From assembly GCF_012241385.1 (NCBI RefSeq), contig NZ_JAAVXB010000018.1:1-59461 (forward strand): 59,461 nt of DNA. The letters run 5' to 3'. The stretch comes from Solimonas marina. GTDB taxonomy: Bacteria > Pseudomonadota > Gammaproteobacteria > Nevskiales > Nevskiaceae. A model generated the notes under the pieces. The model did not search any database. It saw nothing but the letters and a program-made list of their open reading frames with translations, and had not been told where the DNA came from. Made by a program: the position numbers and the translations under genes. How positions within the stretch are numbered: position 1 is the first letter of the stretch; the number at the start of each line of letters is the position of its first letter. Below, piece by piece: positions 42,252 to 50,894 of the stretch.

Positions 42252-44621
42252 ATGAAGCTGAGTGAAAACTGGCTGCGCGAGTGGGTGAACCCCGCGGCCA
42301 CGATCGAACAAATCGCCGAGCGCCTGGTCATGGGCGGTCTCGAGCTGGAAATCGAGCCAGCGGTTGCCGGGCGCGCGACGCAGGTCGTGGTCGCCAAGAT
42401 CGTCGAGGCCGAGCGCCACCCGCAGGCTGACCGCCTGCAGGTCTGCAAGGTCGACGCCGGCACCGGCGCGCTGCTGCAGATCGTCTGCGGCGCGCCGAAT
42501 GCGCGCCCGGGCATCAAGGTGCCGTGCGCGGTGGTCGGCGCCACCCTGCCCGGCGGCATGCAGATCGGCGAAGCCAAGCTGCGTGGCGTCGAGAGCTTCG
42601 GCATGCTGTGCTCGGCCTCGGAGCTGGGCCTCGCCGAAAAATCGGACGGCCTGGTCGAGCTCGAAGCCGACGCCAGGATCGGCATGTCCATCGATGACTA
42701 CTTCGATCTCGACGACCACATCCTCAATCTGGAAATCACGCCGAACCGCGGCGATTGCCTGTCGGTGGTCGGCCTGGCGCGCGACATCTCGGCACTGTAC
42801 GGCGTGCCGTTGAAGCGGCCGACGCCGCAGCAGACCGTCGTCGAGGGCCACGAGCAGATCAAGGTCGAGATCGAAAGCGTCGACGACTGCCCGAGCTACG
42901 TCGGCCGCGTCATCACCAAGCTCAACGCCAAGGCGCGCACGCCGGACTGGATGCGCGAGCGCCTGCGTCGCTCGGGCATTCGCAGCATCCACCCGGTCGT
43001 CGACATCACCAACTACGTGATGCTCGAACTCGGCCAGCCGATGCACGCCTTCGACGCCGGCAAGCTGTCCGGCAACATCCGCGTGCGCCGTGCGCGCGAC
43101 GGCGAGTCGCTGCAGCTGCTCAACGAGCAGACCGTCGAATGCCGCGACCGCGAACTGCTGATCAGCGACGACGGCGGCCCGATCGCGCTGGCCGGCGTCA
43201 TGGGCGGCCTCGACAGCGGCGTGCAGGCCGGCACCACGCGCATCTTCTTCGAGTCGGCGTGTTTCGCGCCGACCGCGGTGGCCGGTACCGGCCGCCGTCA
43301 CAAGCTGTTCTCCGATGCCTCGTATCGCTACGAGCGCGGCGTCGATCCGGCGCTGCAGCGTCAAGCACTGGAACGCGCGACGCAGTTGGTGCTACAGATC
43401 TGCGGCGGCGAAACGCACCCGGTGACGCAGGCCGGCCGCAGCCAGCCGGAGCCGGTCAACGTGCGCGTGCGCCGCTCGCGCATCGACCAGGTGCTCGGCC
43501 ACGAGATTCCGGCCAAGGACGTCGAAACCCTGCTCGGCCGCCTCGGCATCGCGCTGCGCGCCGAAGTCGGCGACGCGTGGATGGCGCGCGTGCCCAGCCA
43601 CCGCTACGACCTGCGCATCGAAGCGGACCTGATCGAGGAAGTCGGCCGCCTCTACGGCTACGACCGGATTCCGGCACGTCCCTACCAGGCGCAGTTGGCG
43701 CCGTCGCAGCGCGCGGAGGCCGCGCGCCCGCTGATCGCCGTCAAGCAGCATCTGGCCGCGCGCGGCTGGCAAGAGGCGATCTCGCTGGCCTTCGTCGAAC
43801 CGGGTCTGCAAACCGCGCTCGATCCGCAGGCCGCGGCCATCGCGCTCGACAACCCGATCGCCGACAACCTGTCGGTGATGCGCACGACGCTGTGGGCCGG
43901 CCTGATTCCGGCCTGGCTCTACAACCGGGCGCGCCAGCAGGACCGCGTGCGCCTGTTCGAAGCCGGTGTCTGCTTTGCGCTCGACAACGGCAGCGTCGTC
44001 GAAACCTCGCGCCTGGCCGGCCTGGCTGCCGGCCGCGCCCTGCCCGAGCAGTGGGGCAGCGCCAACCGCCCGGTCGACTTCTACGACCTCAAGGCCGAAG
44101 TCGTCTCGCTATTCGGCAATGCCGCTGCCGACTACCGCTTCGAGGCCGCCGAGCATCCGGCACTGCACCCCGGCCGCTGCGCCCGCATCGTCCGCGGCGA
44201 CCAGGCCTGCGGCTGGATCGGCGAACTGCACCCGAAGCTGGTCGGCACGCTGGACCTGCCCGAGGCGCCGTTGCTGTTCGAACTCGACTGGACGACGCTG
44301 CGCAGCGTCGGCGTACCCAAGGCCGCTGCGCTGTCCGAATTCCCGTCGTCGCGCCGCGATCTGGCGGTGGTTGTTGCCGAATCGGTCAGCGGCGAGCAAT
44401 TGCTGACATGCGCGCGACAGGCGGCAGGCGAGTTGCTGAGCGAGGCGCTGATTTTCGATATTTATCGTGGAACAGGTCTCAAAACCGGCGAGAAAAGCGT
44501 GGCTTTGGGCTTGCTTTTCAATAACGTCTCGCGCACCCTAACTTTGTCCGAGATCGACACGGCAGCGTCCGCGGTGACGCAAGCGCTGACGCGCGAGCTG
44601 AACGCCGTGATCCGACAGTGA
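42252..44621 (+). CDS. pheT: phenylalanine-tRNA ligase beta subunit
   Basis: 789 aa, the normal length. Domains in order: MKLSENWLREWVNP start, tRNA-binding (EMAP-like) domain about 40-150, B3/B4 editing domain about 210-390, B5 DNA-binding-like domain about 400-475, core and the C-terminal ferredoxin-fold anticodon-binding domain (about 695-789, FPSSRRDLAVVV). It lies 24 bp after pheS and 24 bp before ihfA, in one operon. Codons are strongly GC-ended until about 44450, after which the last 50 codons are looser, without any break in the frame. Confidence 0.96.
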   Translation: MKLSENWLREWVNPAATIEQIAERLVMGGLELEIEPAVAGRATQVVVAKIVEAERHPQADRLQVCKVDAGTGALLQIVCGAPNARPGIKVPCAVVGATLPGGMQIGEAKLRGVESFGMLCSASELGLAEKSDGLVELEADARIGMSIDDYFDLDDHILNLEITPNRGDCLSVVGLARDISALYGVPLKRPTPQQTVVEGHEQIKVEIESVDDCPSYVGRVITKLNAKARTPDWMRERLRRSGIRSIHPVVDITNYVMLELGQPMHAFDAGKLSGNIRVRRARDGESLQLLNEQTVECRDRELLISDDGGPIALAGVMGGLDSGVQAGTTRIFFESACFAPTAVAGTGRRHKLFSDASYRYERGVDPALQRQALERATQLVLQICGGETHPVTQAGRSQPEPVNVRVRRSRIDQVLGHEIPAKDVETLLGRLGIALRAEVGDAWMARVPSHRYDLRIEADLIEEVGRLYGYDRIPARPYQAQLAPSQRAEAARPLIAVKQHLAARGWQEAISLAFVEPGLQTALDPQAAAIALDNPIADNLSVMRTTLWAGLIPAWLYNRARQQDRVRLFEAGVCFALDNGSVVETSRLAGLAAGRALPEQWGSANRPVDFYDLKAEVVSLFGNAAADYRFEAAEHPALHPGRCARIVRGDQACGWIGELHPKLVGTLDLPEAPLLFELDWTTLRSVGVPKAAALSEFPSSRRDLAVVVAESVSGEQLLTCARQAAGELLSEALIFDIYRGTGLKTGEKSVALGLLFNNVSRTLTLSEIDTAASAVTQALTRELNAVIRQ

Positions 44622-44645
44622 CAAGACGATAAGGGGAATCGCCTG

Positions 44646-44942
44646 GTGGCATTGACCAAGGCCGAGTTGGCTGAAGCACTGTTTGAAGACCTCGGCTTGA
44701 ACAAGCGCGAGGCGAAGGAATTCGTCGATCTTTTCTTCGAAGAAATTCGCGGTCGTCTCGAAGCCGGCAAGGAAGTAAAGCTTTCCGGCTTCGGCAACTT
44801 CGAGCTGCGCTCCAAGAACCAGCGGCCTGGCCGCAACCCCAAAACCGGCGAAGAGATTCCGATCTCGGCACGCCGCGTCGTCACGTTCCGTCCGGGTCAG
44901 AAACTGCGCCTGAGGGTGGAAGCCGATGCGGTCCGTCGATAA
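44646..44942 (+). CDS. ihfA: integration host factor subunit alpha
   Basis: 98 aa from a GTG start preceded by AAGGGGA. It begins [27 protein letters not shown] and contains the DNA-bending beta arm [18 protein letters not shown] with the Pro that wedges into the minor groove. IHF alpha with IHF beta bends DNA sharply to help recombination, replication and transcription. The place right after pheT is the standard one. Its end overlaps the next gene by 17 bp. Confidence 0.96.
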   Translation: MALTKAELAEALFEDLGLNKREAKEFVDLFFEEIRGRLEAGKEVKLSGFGNFELRSKNQRPGRNPKTGEEIPISARRVVTFRPGQKLRLRVEADAVRR

Positions 44943-45357
44943 ACCCCTCGCCATCCTCCCTGACATTCCCCGCAAGCGCTATTTCGCGATCGGCGAAGTC
45001 AGCGAGCTCTGCGACGTCAAGCCGCACGTGCTGCGCTACTGGGAGCAGGAATTCCCGCAGCTCAAGCCGGTGAAGCGCCGCGGCAACCGCCGCTACTACC
45101 AGCACGAAGACGTGCAGATGGTGCGGCGCATCCGCAGCTTGCTCTACGAACAGGGCTTCACCATTGGCGGCGCGCGCCAGCGCCTCAAGGAAATGCCGCG
45201 GCTGGTCAGCGGCGGCGACAGTGCCCGGCCCGGTCACGCGGCGCTCGCCGTCGGCAAACCGCGCCCGGTCGCCGCCGCCACCGGCAACGGCCGCAACCTC
45301 GAAGTGCAGCGGCTGCGCGACGAGCTCGAGTCGCTGCTGCGCCTGTTCCCGGAATAA
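44926..45357 (+). CDS. MerR-family transcriptional regulator
   Basis: 143 aa; the ATG lies inside the end of ihfA, so the two are translated together. The MerR winged helix is clear: [23 protein letters not shown] (read as about 21-43) and [16 protein letters not shown]. The C-terminal part is short, with an Ala/Gly/Pro linker and a coiled helix [17 protein letters not shown], and has no Cys cluster for metal sensing. A MerR gene in this exact place between ihfA and tRNA-Pro is conserved in pseudomonads and relatives; its regulon is not known to me. Confidence 0.9.
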   Translation: MRSVDKPLAILPDIPRKRYFAIGEVSELCDVKPHVLRYWEQEFPQLKPVKRRGNRRYYQHEDVQMVRRIRSLLYEQGFTIGGARQRLKEMPRLVSGGDSARPGHAALAVGKPRPVAAATGNGRNLEVQRLRDELESLLRLFPE

Positions 45358-45386
45358 GCAGTCGCGGTTCCGAGCCCGCGTTTCCC

Positions 45387-45415
45387 TTCAAAACCCCCGC
45401 GGCGTCCGCTACACT
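45387..45415 (+). promoter_or_regulatory. promoter of the tRNA-Pro gene
   Basis: TTCAAA (45387-45392) and TACACT (45410-45415) are 17 bp apart, followed by the GC-rich discriminator TCGCGACC, typical of stable-RNA promoters under stringent control. The tRNA starts 39 bp after the -10. Confidence 0.6.
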
Positions 45416-45452
45416 TCGCGACCCCGCAGTACCGCCGTATGCAAGCCTCGCG

Positions 45453-45530
<78 letters not shown>

Positions 45531-45596
45531 TTTTTTAGATCCGCGCCGCGGATCGCCGTCCGACGACGGCTTCAACCCTCCTCCTTTCGTTAGAGC

Positions 45597-47243
45597 TCAG
45601 CCGTCGACGAACGCGCGCGCCAGCAACGCGTCGAGCGGCGCCTGCGCTGACAGCGTGCCGTAGTTCAGGCCGTGCTCGCCGCCGAGGCGGCTGCTGCACC
45701 AGGTGGCGGCCACGTCGTCGTTGCCGGCACGCAGCAGGATCGCGGCCTGCAGTGCCAGCGCCAAGCGCTCGACGACCATGCGCGAGCGCAGTTCCAGCGT
45801 CGCCCGATCGTCGAAGGCTTGCGTCAGCCAGTGAATCTCGCGATCGAGATCGGCATGCGCGCCACGCGCGCTCAGCAACTCGGCGAACAGCGCCTCGCGC
45901 GTTTCCGGCTCCTTGCCGACCGCGCGCAGCACGTCCAGGCACTGGATGTTGCCGCTGCCTTCCCAGATCGAATTGAGCGGCGCCTGACGATAAAGGCGCG
46001 GCATCGGGCCGTCCTCGACGTAGCCGGCGCCACCGAGACATTCCTGCGCCTCATTGACCAGCGGCGGGCAGCGCTTGCAGATCCAGAACTTGCCGATCGC
46101 GGTGGCGATGCGCGCAAACGCCGCCTCGCCCTCATCGCGCGGCGAGGCATCGACGGCGCGCGCAACACGCATCGTCAGCGCCGTCGCCGCCTCGGTTTCC
46201 AGCGCCAGATCGGCCAGCACGTTGCGCATCAACGGCTGGTCGATCAGCAGCTTGCCGAACGCCTTGCGGTAGCGCGCGTGATGCAGGGCCTGCACAGTGG
46301 CCTGCCGCATCAGGCTCGACGAGCCGATCATGCAATCGAGGCGCGTCAGCGCGACCATTTCGAGGATCGTCGAGACGCCGCGCCCTTCGGCGCCGACCAG
46401 TTCGGCGTAGGCGCCGAGGAACTCGACCTCGCTCGACGCATTCGACCAGTCGCCGAGCTTGTCCTTGAGGCGTTGCACGCGAATCGCATTGCGCGAACCG
46501 TCCGGCCGCAGCTTCGGCATCAGAAAACAGCTGAGGCCAGCGTCGACATAGGCCAACACCAGCCAGGCGTCGCACATCGGCGCCGAGAAGAACCATTTGT
46601 GGCCGACGATCTCGTAGCTGCCGTCGGCCTGTCGGTACGCCTTGGTGGTATTCGCGCGCACGTCCGAGCCGCCCTGCTTCTCGGTCATGCCCATGCCCAT
46701 CGTGCAGCCGGTCTTCTGCTCCATCGGCAGCAGCCGCGGATCGTATTCGGTCGAATGGATCTTCGGCAGCCAGCGCGCCGCCAGGGCCGGCGTCTTCATC
46801 AGCGCCGGCGCCGCCGAGTGGGTCATGGTCAGCGGACAGCTGGTGCCGGACTCAGCCTGATTGTGCAGATACGAAACCGCTGCGCGGGCCACATGCGCAC
46901 CCGGCTTGTCGGCGTTGCGCCACGCGAAGGCGTGCACGCCGTATTGCATGCCGAGCTGCATGACGCGGTGATAGGCCGGATGGAACTCGATCTCGTCGAT
47001 GCGATGACCGTAGCGATCGTAGGCCTTCAGCTTGGGCTTGTTCTCGTTGGCGGCATAGCCGAGCGCGACCATCTCACCGCCCGCCACCGCGCCGAATTCG
47101 CTCAGGTGCGCTTCGGCCCAGCCGCCGCCCTCGCGCGCCACGGCCTCGCGCAGCGCAAGGTCGGACAGATAGCTGTTGTAGTTCTGCAGCGGTGGTGCTT
47201 GGTTGTCGACCGCGTGCGTCAGAAACTGTTCGGCGATGCTCAT
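45597..47243 (-). CDS. aidB: AidB-like acyl-CoA dehydrogenase family protein
   Basis: 548 aa, the length of E. coli AidB. It has the AidB N-terminal extension (LTHAVDNQAPPLQNYN), the acyl-CoA dehydrogenase signature MTEKQGGSDVRANTT (about 186-200), FSAPMCDAWLVLA, and the FAD-binding RLYRQAPLNSIWEGSGNIQ. In AidB the domain binds DNA and FAD and protects against alkylating agents; related proteins work as true isovaleryl-CoA-type dehydrogenases. It stands alone, and its end is 61 bp from the end of the tRNA T run. AidB-type by length and motifs; in vivo role not settled. Confidence 0.85.
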   Translation of the reverse strand: MSIAEQFLTHAVDNQAPPLQNYNSYLSDLALREAVAREGGGWAEAHLSEFGAVAGGEMVALGYAANENKPKLKAYDRYGHRIDEIEFHPAYHRVMQLGMQYGVHAFAWRNADKPGAHVARAAVSYLHNQAESGTSCPLTMTHSAAPALMKTPALAARWLPKIHSTEYDPRLLPMEQKTGCTMGMGMTEKQGGSDVRANTTKAYRQADGSYEIVGHKWFFSAPMCDAWLVLAYVDAGLSCFLMPKLRPDGSRNAIRVQRLKDKLGDWSNASSEVEFLGAYAELVGAEGRGVSTILEMVALTRLDCMIGSSSLMRQATVQALHHARYRKAFGKLLIDQPLMRNVLADLALETEAATALTMRVARAVDASPRDEGEAAFARIATAIGKFWICKRCPPLVNEAQECLGGAGYVEDGPMPRLYRQAPLNSIWEGSGNIQCLDVLRAVGKEPETREALFAELLSARGAHADLDREIHWLTQAFDDRATLELRSRMVVERLALALQAAILLRAGNDDVAATWCSSRLGGEHGLNYGTLSAQAPLDALLARAFVDG

Positions 47244-47468
47244 GTCGTACGTCCTCCGTGACGATCAGCATAGTCACCCGCTGTCAGCCCCGCATTCGCC
47301 GAAGTACGCGCATCGCGCAGCCGAGCGGTCATGCAGCGCGCTTGCGTCGCGGTGTGCTCGGTATATGATCTTCGTGCCGGGCTCTCTCCCCCGGTCATTA
47401 CGCCACCTCCACGGTTACCCACCGCCGGCAGCTCTTCTTTTCAGTTTTTGCCTGCGAAGAGGTGGCTC

Positions 47469-47834
47469 ATGCCGCACACACTTCCCGACACGCTGTCGAT
47501 CAGCTCATGGCCGCTGGCTGGGCTGAGCGCGCTCGCGAGCGCGCTGCTGCTCGTTGCCATGATGCTTTTGCTCGGCGCCGGGCGCCGGCGCGCGTCAGAG
47601 CGCCTTGAGCAACGGCTCGCGGCGACCGTGCTCGGCGCGGCAGCGCTGGCGTTATGGGTCGACCTGCTCGGCCCGAGCGCCGCGCTGCCGCGCTGGGGCG
47701 TCGCTGCAATGCTGCTGGCGGCGCCGGCAACGCTGATCACGCATCACCGACAACTGCCGGCCAGCCCGCGCCGGCTCATCGGCGGCCTGGGTCTGAGCGC
47801 GGGCCTGCTCTGGCTGGGCAGTGCATGGCGCTGA
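47469..47834 (+). CDS. small multi-pass membrane protein, function unknown
   Basis: 121 aa from MPHTLPDTL, with GAGGTGG 6-7 nt upstream. Three or four hydrophobic segments are seen: about 15-37 (WPLAGLSALASALLLVAMMLLLG), 52-66, 75-89 and 101-116. Basic RRRASERLEQR sits between the first two, which predicts the cytoplasmic side. No known family. It is a lone gene, with the aidB start 226 bp upstream on the other strand. Confidence 0.7.
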   Translation: MPHTLPDTLSISSWPLAGLSALASALLLVAMMLLLGAGRRRASERLEQRLAATVLGAAALALWVDLLGPSAALPRWGVAAMLLAAPATLITHHRQLPASPRRLIGGLGLSAGLLWLGSAWR

Positions 47835-47843
47835 CCACCGGGC

Positions 47844-48074
47844 TCAGTTCAGCGCATCTTCGTCGTTGACGACCGGGCGGCTTTCCCGCGTCGCGCGCAT
47901 GATCTTGCCGGGCTCACCGGCATCGACGATCTCGATGTAGTCGTCGTAAACGGCCTTGACCTGCGCGGCGAACGGAAAGCCCGTCAGCTTCGGAACGCGA
48001 TAGCTGACCGTATCCCCCACCTTGAAGCTGGCCGGGTCGAAGTTGAATTCGAACGGACACTTTTCATCGGACAT
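47844..48074 (-). CDS. small conserved hypothetical protein
   Basis: 76 aa from MSDEKCPFEFNFDP. The middle (FKVGDTVSYRVPKLTGFPFAAQVKAVYDDYIEIVD) reads like a small beta-barrel (SH3-like) fold, but I cannot name it. GGGGAGAAG lies a little upstream of the start. The frame remains open further upstream, but without start signals. It is cytoplasmic and acidic. Confidence 0.65.
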   Translation of the reverse strand: MSDEKCPFEFNFDPASFKVGDTVSYRVPKLTGFPFAAQVKAVYDDYIEIVDAGEPGKIMRATRESRPVVNDEDALN

Positions 48075-48215
48075 CGTGCGGCTTCTCCCCTTTCTTTCGG
48101 TTTCGTATTGACCGTCATCGTAGCGCAGCACGCCGCGACGCCGGAAGCATGCCGACCGATCCAGTATGCTGATCCTGCAAGCCGTCGAGACCCTAGCGGC
48201 GCAGGAGGACTCTGC

Positions 48216-48641
48216 ATGAATCCGGGCGGTGACGCCGACATCAACGCCATACTGGCGCAGACACGCCGTATCGCGGTACTGGGCATCAAAACCGAGGCAC
48301 AAGCCACGCAACCGGCGTTCTACGTGCCGAAGTACCTGGTGGACAGCGGCTACGACGTGGTGCCGGTGCCGGTCTATTACCCGGACGTCTGCACCATCCT
48401 CGGCCACGCAGTCTACCGCCGGCTCGCCGACGTTCCGGGCACGATCGATCTGGTCGATGTCTTCCGCCGCCCGCAGGACCTGCCGGCACACCTCGACGAC
48501 ATCCTCGCAGCACGCCCGAAAGCCGTGTGGCTGCAACTGGGCATTCGCGACGATGCGTTTGCCACGACCCTGCGCGCGGCGGGCATCGCCGTGGTCCAGG
48601 ACCGCTGCCTGATGGTCGAGTTGCAGCAACGCACCGCATGA
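48216..48641 (+). CDS. CoA-binding protein, YccU-like
   Basis: 141 aa from MNPGGDADIN, with AGGAGG 7 nt upstream. It is a Rossmann-fold CoA-binding domain: RRIAVLGIKTEAQATQPAFYVPKYL, then DVVPVPVYYPDVCTILGHAVYRRLADVP, IDLVDVFRRP and the end VVQDRCLMVEL. Cys in DRCLM is conserved in this group. The family has no assigned reaction. The stop overlaps the start of the next gene by 4 bp, so the two are co-translated. Confidence 0.85.
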   Translation: MNPGGDADINAILAQTRRIAVLGIKTEAQATQPAFYVPKYLVDSGYDVVPVPVYYPDVCTILGHAVYRRLADVPGTIDLVDVFRRPQDLPAHLDDILAARPKAVWLQLGIRDDAFATTLRAAGIAVVQDRCLMVELQQRTA

Positions 48642-49156
48642 GCGACGAGCGCGAACCGCATCAGGACGCAGCCGCTGCCGACACGCTGCACTTCGAACAT
48701 CTGGTGCAGATCAACGATCCGCGTGAACTGCGGATTGAGCCAATACGCCGTGATCAGCTTTGGCGTGGCCTGCTGCTGCGCGCGCAGACGCCGCAGTTGT
48801 TCATTCCATGGCTCGACGAGGTCGAAGTCGAGTCGGACGCAGACGGCTCGCTGCGTCGCGTGCTGCACTTCGGCGACTACGAAGTCCGCGATCAGGTCCA
48901 TTTCGAGAACGAAACGCGTGTGCGCTACGAAATCGAGGATGAGCGCGCCAATACGCATTTCAGCCTAACGATGTGCATCGAGGAGCCCGCCAACGATGCG
49001 CTCTTCGTGCGCTTCACCTACGCCGCACGCTCGATCGACCACCACGCACAGAGCCCGCTCGGCGAAATGGTCAAGAGCGCGTACCAGCAAGCTGATCGCG
49101 ATACCGTGTTCCGCATCCGCCAGCTCGCCGCCAGCGGCGTGCTGGAGAAGCAGTAG
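48638..49156 (+). CDS. AtaL-like (DUF1857) protein
   Basis: 172 aa. After an acidic start (MSDEREPHQDAAAAD) comes the AtaL-like domain of the START/SRPBCC fold: HLVQINDPRELRIEPIRRDQLWRGLLLRAQTP (read in part) and FIPWLDEVEVE, then alternating strands and a C-terminal helix (about 145-165). Such folds bind small hydrophobic molecules. It is coupled to the CoA-binding gene by a 4-bp ATGA overlap. No ligand can be deduced. Confidence 0.78.
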   Translation: MSDEREPHQDAAAADTLHFEHLVQINDPRELRIEPIRRDQLWRGLLLRAQTPQLFIPWLDEVEVESDADGSLRRVLHFGDYEVRDQVHFENETRVRYEIEDERANTHFSLTMCIEEPANDALFVRFTYAARSIDHHAQSPLGEMVKSAYQQADRDTVFRIRQLAASGVLEKQ

Positions 49157-49176
49157 CCCGCAAGCTGCGGGGGCGG

Positions 49177-49443
49177 TCAGTCCCCTTCCGGGACGAAGCG
49201 TCGCGACCGCAGATCGGCCTCGAACTGATCGAGCCACGAAGGCGTCTGACCACCGACATACGCCGCGACGCGCACACCGCGACGCTTGGTTGTCACCTCG
49301 ACATCGTAGGTCGACAGACAGCGCCCATCCGCGCACTGCACGCGTGGATGTTCCTTCACGTAAAAGCAGAAATCGCCGACCCGTTCGTGCCGCTGCTCGA
49401 GCAATCGGCGCGCCGCCTCGACCTCTTCATCGAATGCGATCAT
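49177..49443 (-). CDS. small hypothetical protein
   Basis: 88 aa from MIAFDEEVEAARR, with GGAGGGG 5 nt upstream. It begins with a helix (about 4-19), followed by strands VGDFCFYVKEHPRV and YDVEVTTKRRGVRVAAYV and a final helix (SWLDQFEADL). Three Cys are present in the first half. I do not recognise a family. Its end faces the end of the AtaL-like gene at 20 bp. Confidence 0.6.
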   Translation of the reverse strand: MIAFDEEVEAARRLLEQRHERVGDFCFYVKEHPRVQCADGRCLSTYDVEVTTKRRGVRVAAYVGGQTPSWLDQFEADLRSRRFVPEGD

Positions 49444-49521
49444 CTTGTCCCCTCCGGCTGCCTGCATGCTGCGCCGGAAGTGACCGCACATCAAGCCGCC
49501 GTCGGCGGCTCCGCATACCGG

Positions 49522-49860
49522 TCAGGAAACAGCGAGTCGCACACGGCGCCGCGCCACCGGCCGGGCACTGCCGAACAGTCGCTCGCGCATCAGCTCTTCT
49601 TCGCTACGCGGTCGCGTCGGCGTACTCATCGTGCGACGCGCGTTGATGAAGTAGGCGGCGACCACCTCCGTTACCTCGGGCTTGCCTTCGTCGTTGCGGC
49701 GCAGCCAGCCGGCCCGCACCAGTCGCTCCTCGTCCTCGCGAAACAAGGTCGAGGTCAGCTCGCGACGAAACAGTTTCTTCAAATACAGAAAATGATGGTC
49801 ACCACATCCATGTGGAAACGTCACGGGCCACTCCGTTATAGGTCTTGGTCGGCGCGCCAT
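49522..49860 (-). CDS. small basic hypothetical protein
   Basis: 112 aa from MARRPRPITEWPVTF. A helical middle (FLYLKKLFRRELTSTLFREDEERLVR region) and GWLRRNDEGKPEVTEVV resemble a winged helix, but no family is clear. The C-terminus is Arg-rich (RSEEELMRERLFGSARPVARRRVR). An upstream in-frame start (49929) would add 23 Arg-rich residues. It is the last gene before the disturbed region ahead of kdp. Confidence 0.5.
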   Translation of the reverse strand: MARRPRPITEWPVTFPHGCGDHHFLYLKKLFRRELTSTLFREDEERLVRAGWLRRNDEGKPEVTEVVAAYFINARRTMSTPTRPRSEEELMRERLFGSARPVARRRVRLAVS

Positions 49861-50186
49861 CGTCCTTGCGGCGCTTCGGCATTGTGAGCGCCGCTGCTGC
49901 ACCGTAACTGAACGCAAAGTCCGCTTCAAGGGACTGGCAAGAACACCGCACAGATCGTTACGCTGTTCGCATTGGCCAATTTTGGGTGGCCCGCAAGAAA
50001 CTACTCGCGATGACGGGCGAACTTCGCCCGCAGTTCAGCCATGCGGGATAATGAACGATGAAAATCGCCTTACGGACATCATGAAATGTCGAAATCGGCG
50101 ATTCGCGCTGGACTCAAATCCGGAATGTCTGCGAAGCGCCGTCAGCGTGCGCATGCTTCGGCTATTTGTTCAAACGTTCCCTATTG
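49861..50186. other. intergenic stretch with no supported gene
   Basis: Lower in GC and without consistent codon use. An open frame across 49982-50389 does not look coding and runs through the transposase remnant in another frame. A small hairpin GGGCGA-ACT-TCGCCC lies near 50017-50031. The upstream remainder of the decayed IS element may be hidden here, but only the last few codons before 50187 are even faintly alike. Confidence 0.4.
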
Positions 50187-50484
50187 CATTCCGATCAATG
50201 GTGTCAGTTCGCCAGCGACGACTGGCGGTCGTTTCTGAAGGAATACCGGATGGGGCCGAACATACGCTGACGCGGAAACTGCCACGACAACGCCGTCGCC
50301 GGGAGCTTCTTCAGTGCGATGAAGAAGGAGAGGATCAAGCGGCGAATCTATCCGGCTCGGCAAGCTGCCGCATCGGACGTGCTCGATGACATCGAGTGTT
50401 TTAAACATGGTTCGGCGACGTGGTTCCGCTGTCGATCTTTCAGCGGTCGAGTTTGAACGGCGCTACGCGCCAGACGATTCTTGA
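50187..50484 (+). pseudogene. decayed IS3-family transposase OrfB, C-terminal part
   Basis: The frame from 50187 reads HSDQWCQFASDDWRSFLKEYR, then an in-frame TGA, then RGNCHDNAVAGSFFSAMKKER, IKRRIYPARQAA and SDVLDDIECF; after a frameshift it ends LSAVEFERRYAPDDS-stop at 50484. These are the DDE-domain blocks of IS3-family OrfB (HSDxGxQ, SMSRRGNCxDNAxxESFF, LSPVEFERR). At least one stop and one frameshift make it inactive. No matching end repeats were found. It lies about 100 bp upstream of the KdpE-like site. Confidence 0.85.
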
Positions 50485-50587
50485 GTGGCGATGAACCCCT
50501 GGGCCGGTCCAGTCTGATCACGTCCGCGATTCGGAAAATTCGATAGATCTACAAAAAGCCGCGGAAACGCCGTGCGGGGCGCGGTGA

Positions 50588-50604
50588 TTTATATGCGATT
50601 TATA
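50588..50604 (+). promoter_or_regulatory. KdpE-type direct-repeat site upstream of kdp
   Basis: TTTATA-TGCGA-TTTATA: two identical hexamers with an 11-bp period, within the longer direct repeat GATTTATATG (50586-50595 and 50597-50606). The E. coli KdpE site has the same layout (TTTATA-N5-TTTACA). It lies about 92 bp before the first small kdp gene. Confidence 0.7.
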
Positions 50605-50695
50605 TGAATCGCCGCCGGCTCCCGTCTCGAATTCCTATGGCGTGCTGCATTCGAATATCGCCGGCCGCAATCAGCGGCGATGACGGGGCCGCAAC

Positions 50696-50779
50696 ATGGC
50701 CGACATCACGTTTCTCGGTATCGCGCTGCTCGGCTTCGCGCTGATGGGCGCCTATGTCCGCATATGCGGCCGGCTGTGA
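50696..50779 (+). CDS. 27-aa membrane peptide at the head of the kdp operon
   Basis: The frame reads MADITFLGIALLGFALMGAYVRICGRL. It is one hydrophobic helix (about 4-20) with a short basic tail and ends 7 bp before kdpF. Similar tiny membrane peptides (hydrophobic, ending YVRxCxRL) precede kdpF in other kdp operons, which supports it as a real gene. Its role is not known to me. A ribosome site is weak (GGGGCC). Confidence 0.65.
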   Translation: MADITFLGIALLGFALMGAYVRICGRL

Positions 50780-50786
50780 ACGCGCC

Positions 50787-50873
50787 ATGTTCGACCTGCT
50801 CGTCGGCGGCGGCGTGGCGCTCGTGCTGCTCGCCTATCTCGTCTATGTGCTCGCCCGCCCCGAGCATTTCTGA
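50787..50873 (+). CDS. kdpF: KdpF, small stabilising subunit of the Kdp potassium pump
   Basis: 28 aa: a single helix starting MFDLLVGGGVALVLL and ending LARPEHF. Length, position just before kdpA (21 bp) and the YLVYVLARPE ending match KdpF. It stabilises the KdpABC complex in the inner membrane. Confidence 0.9.
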   Translation: MFDLLVGGGVALVLLAYLVYVLARPEHF

Positions 50874-50894
50874 GGCGCCGCCAGGAGTCCGGAC

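Noticed and set aside
42755-44524. 589-codon frame shifted within pheT
   Set aside because: Extreme Arg/Ala/Pro content and full overlap with pheT, whose domains are intact.
49982-50389. 135-codon plus-strand frame
   Set aside because: Overlaps the transposase remnant in a different frame, has poor codon use and no family resemblance.
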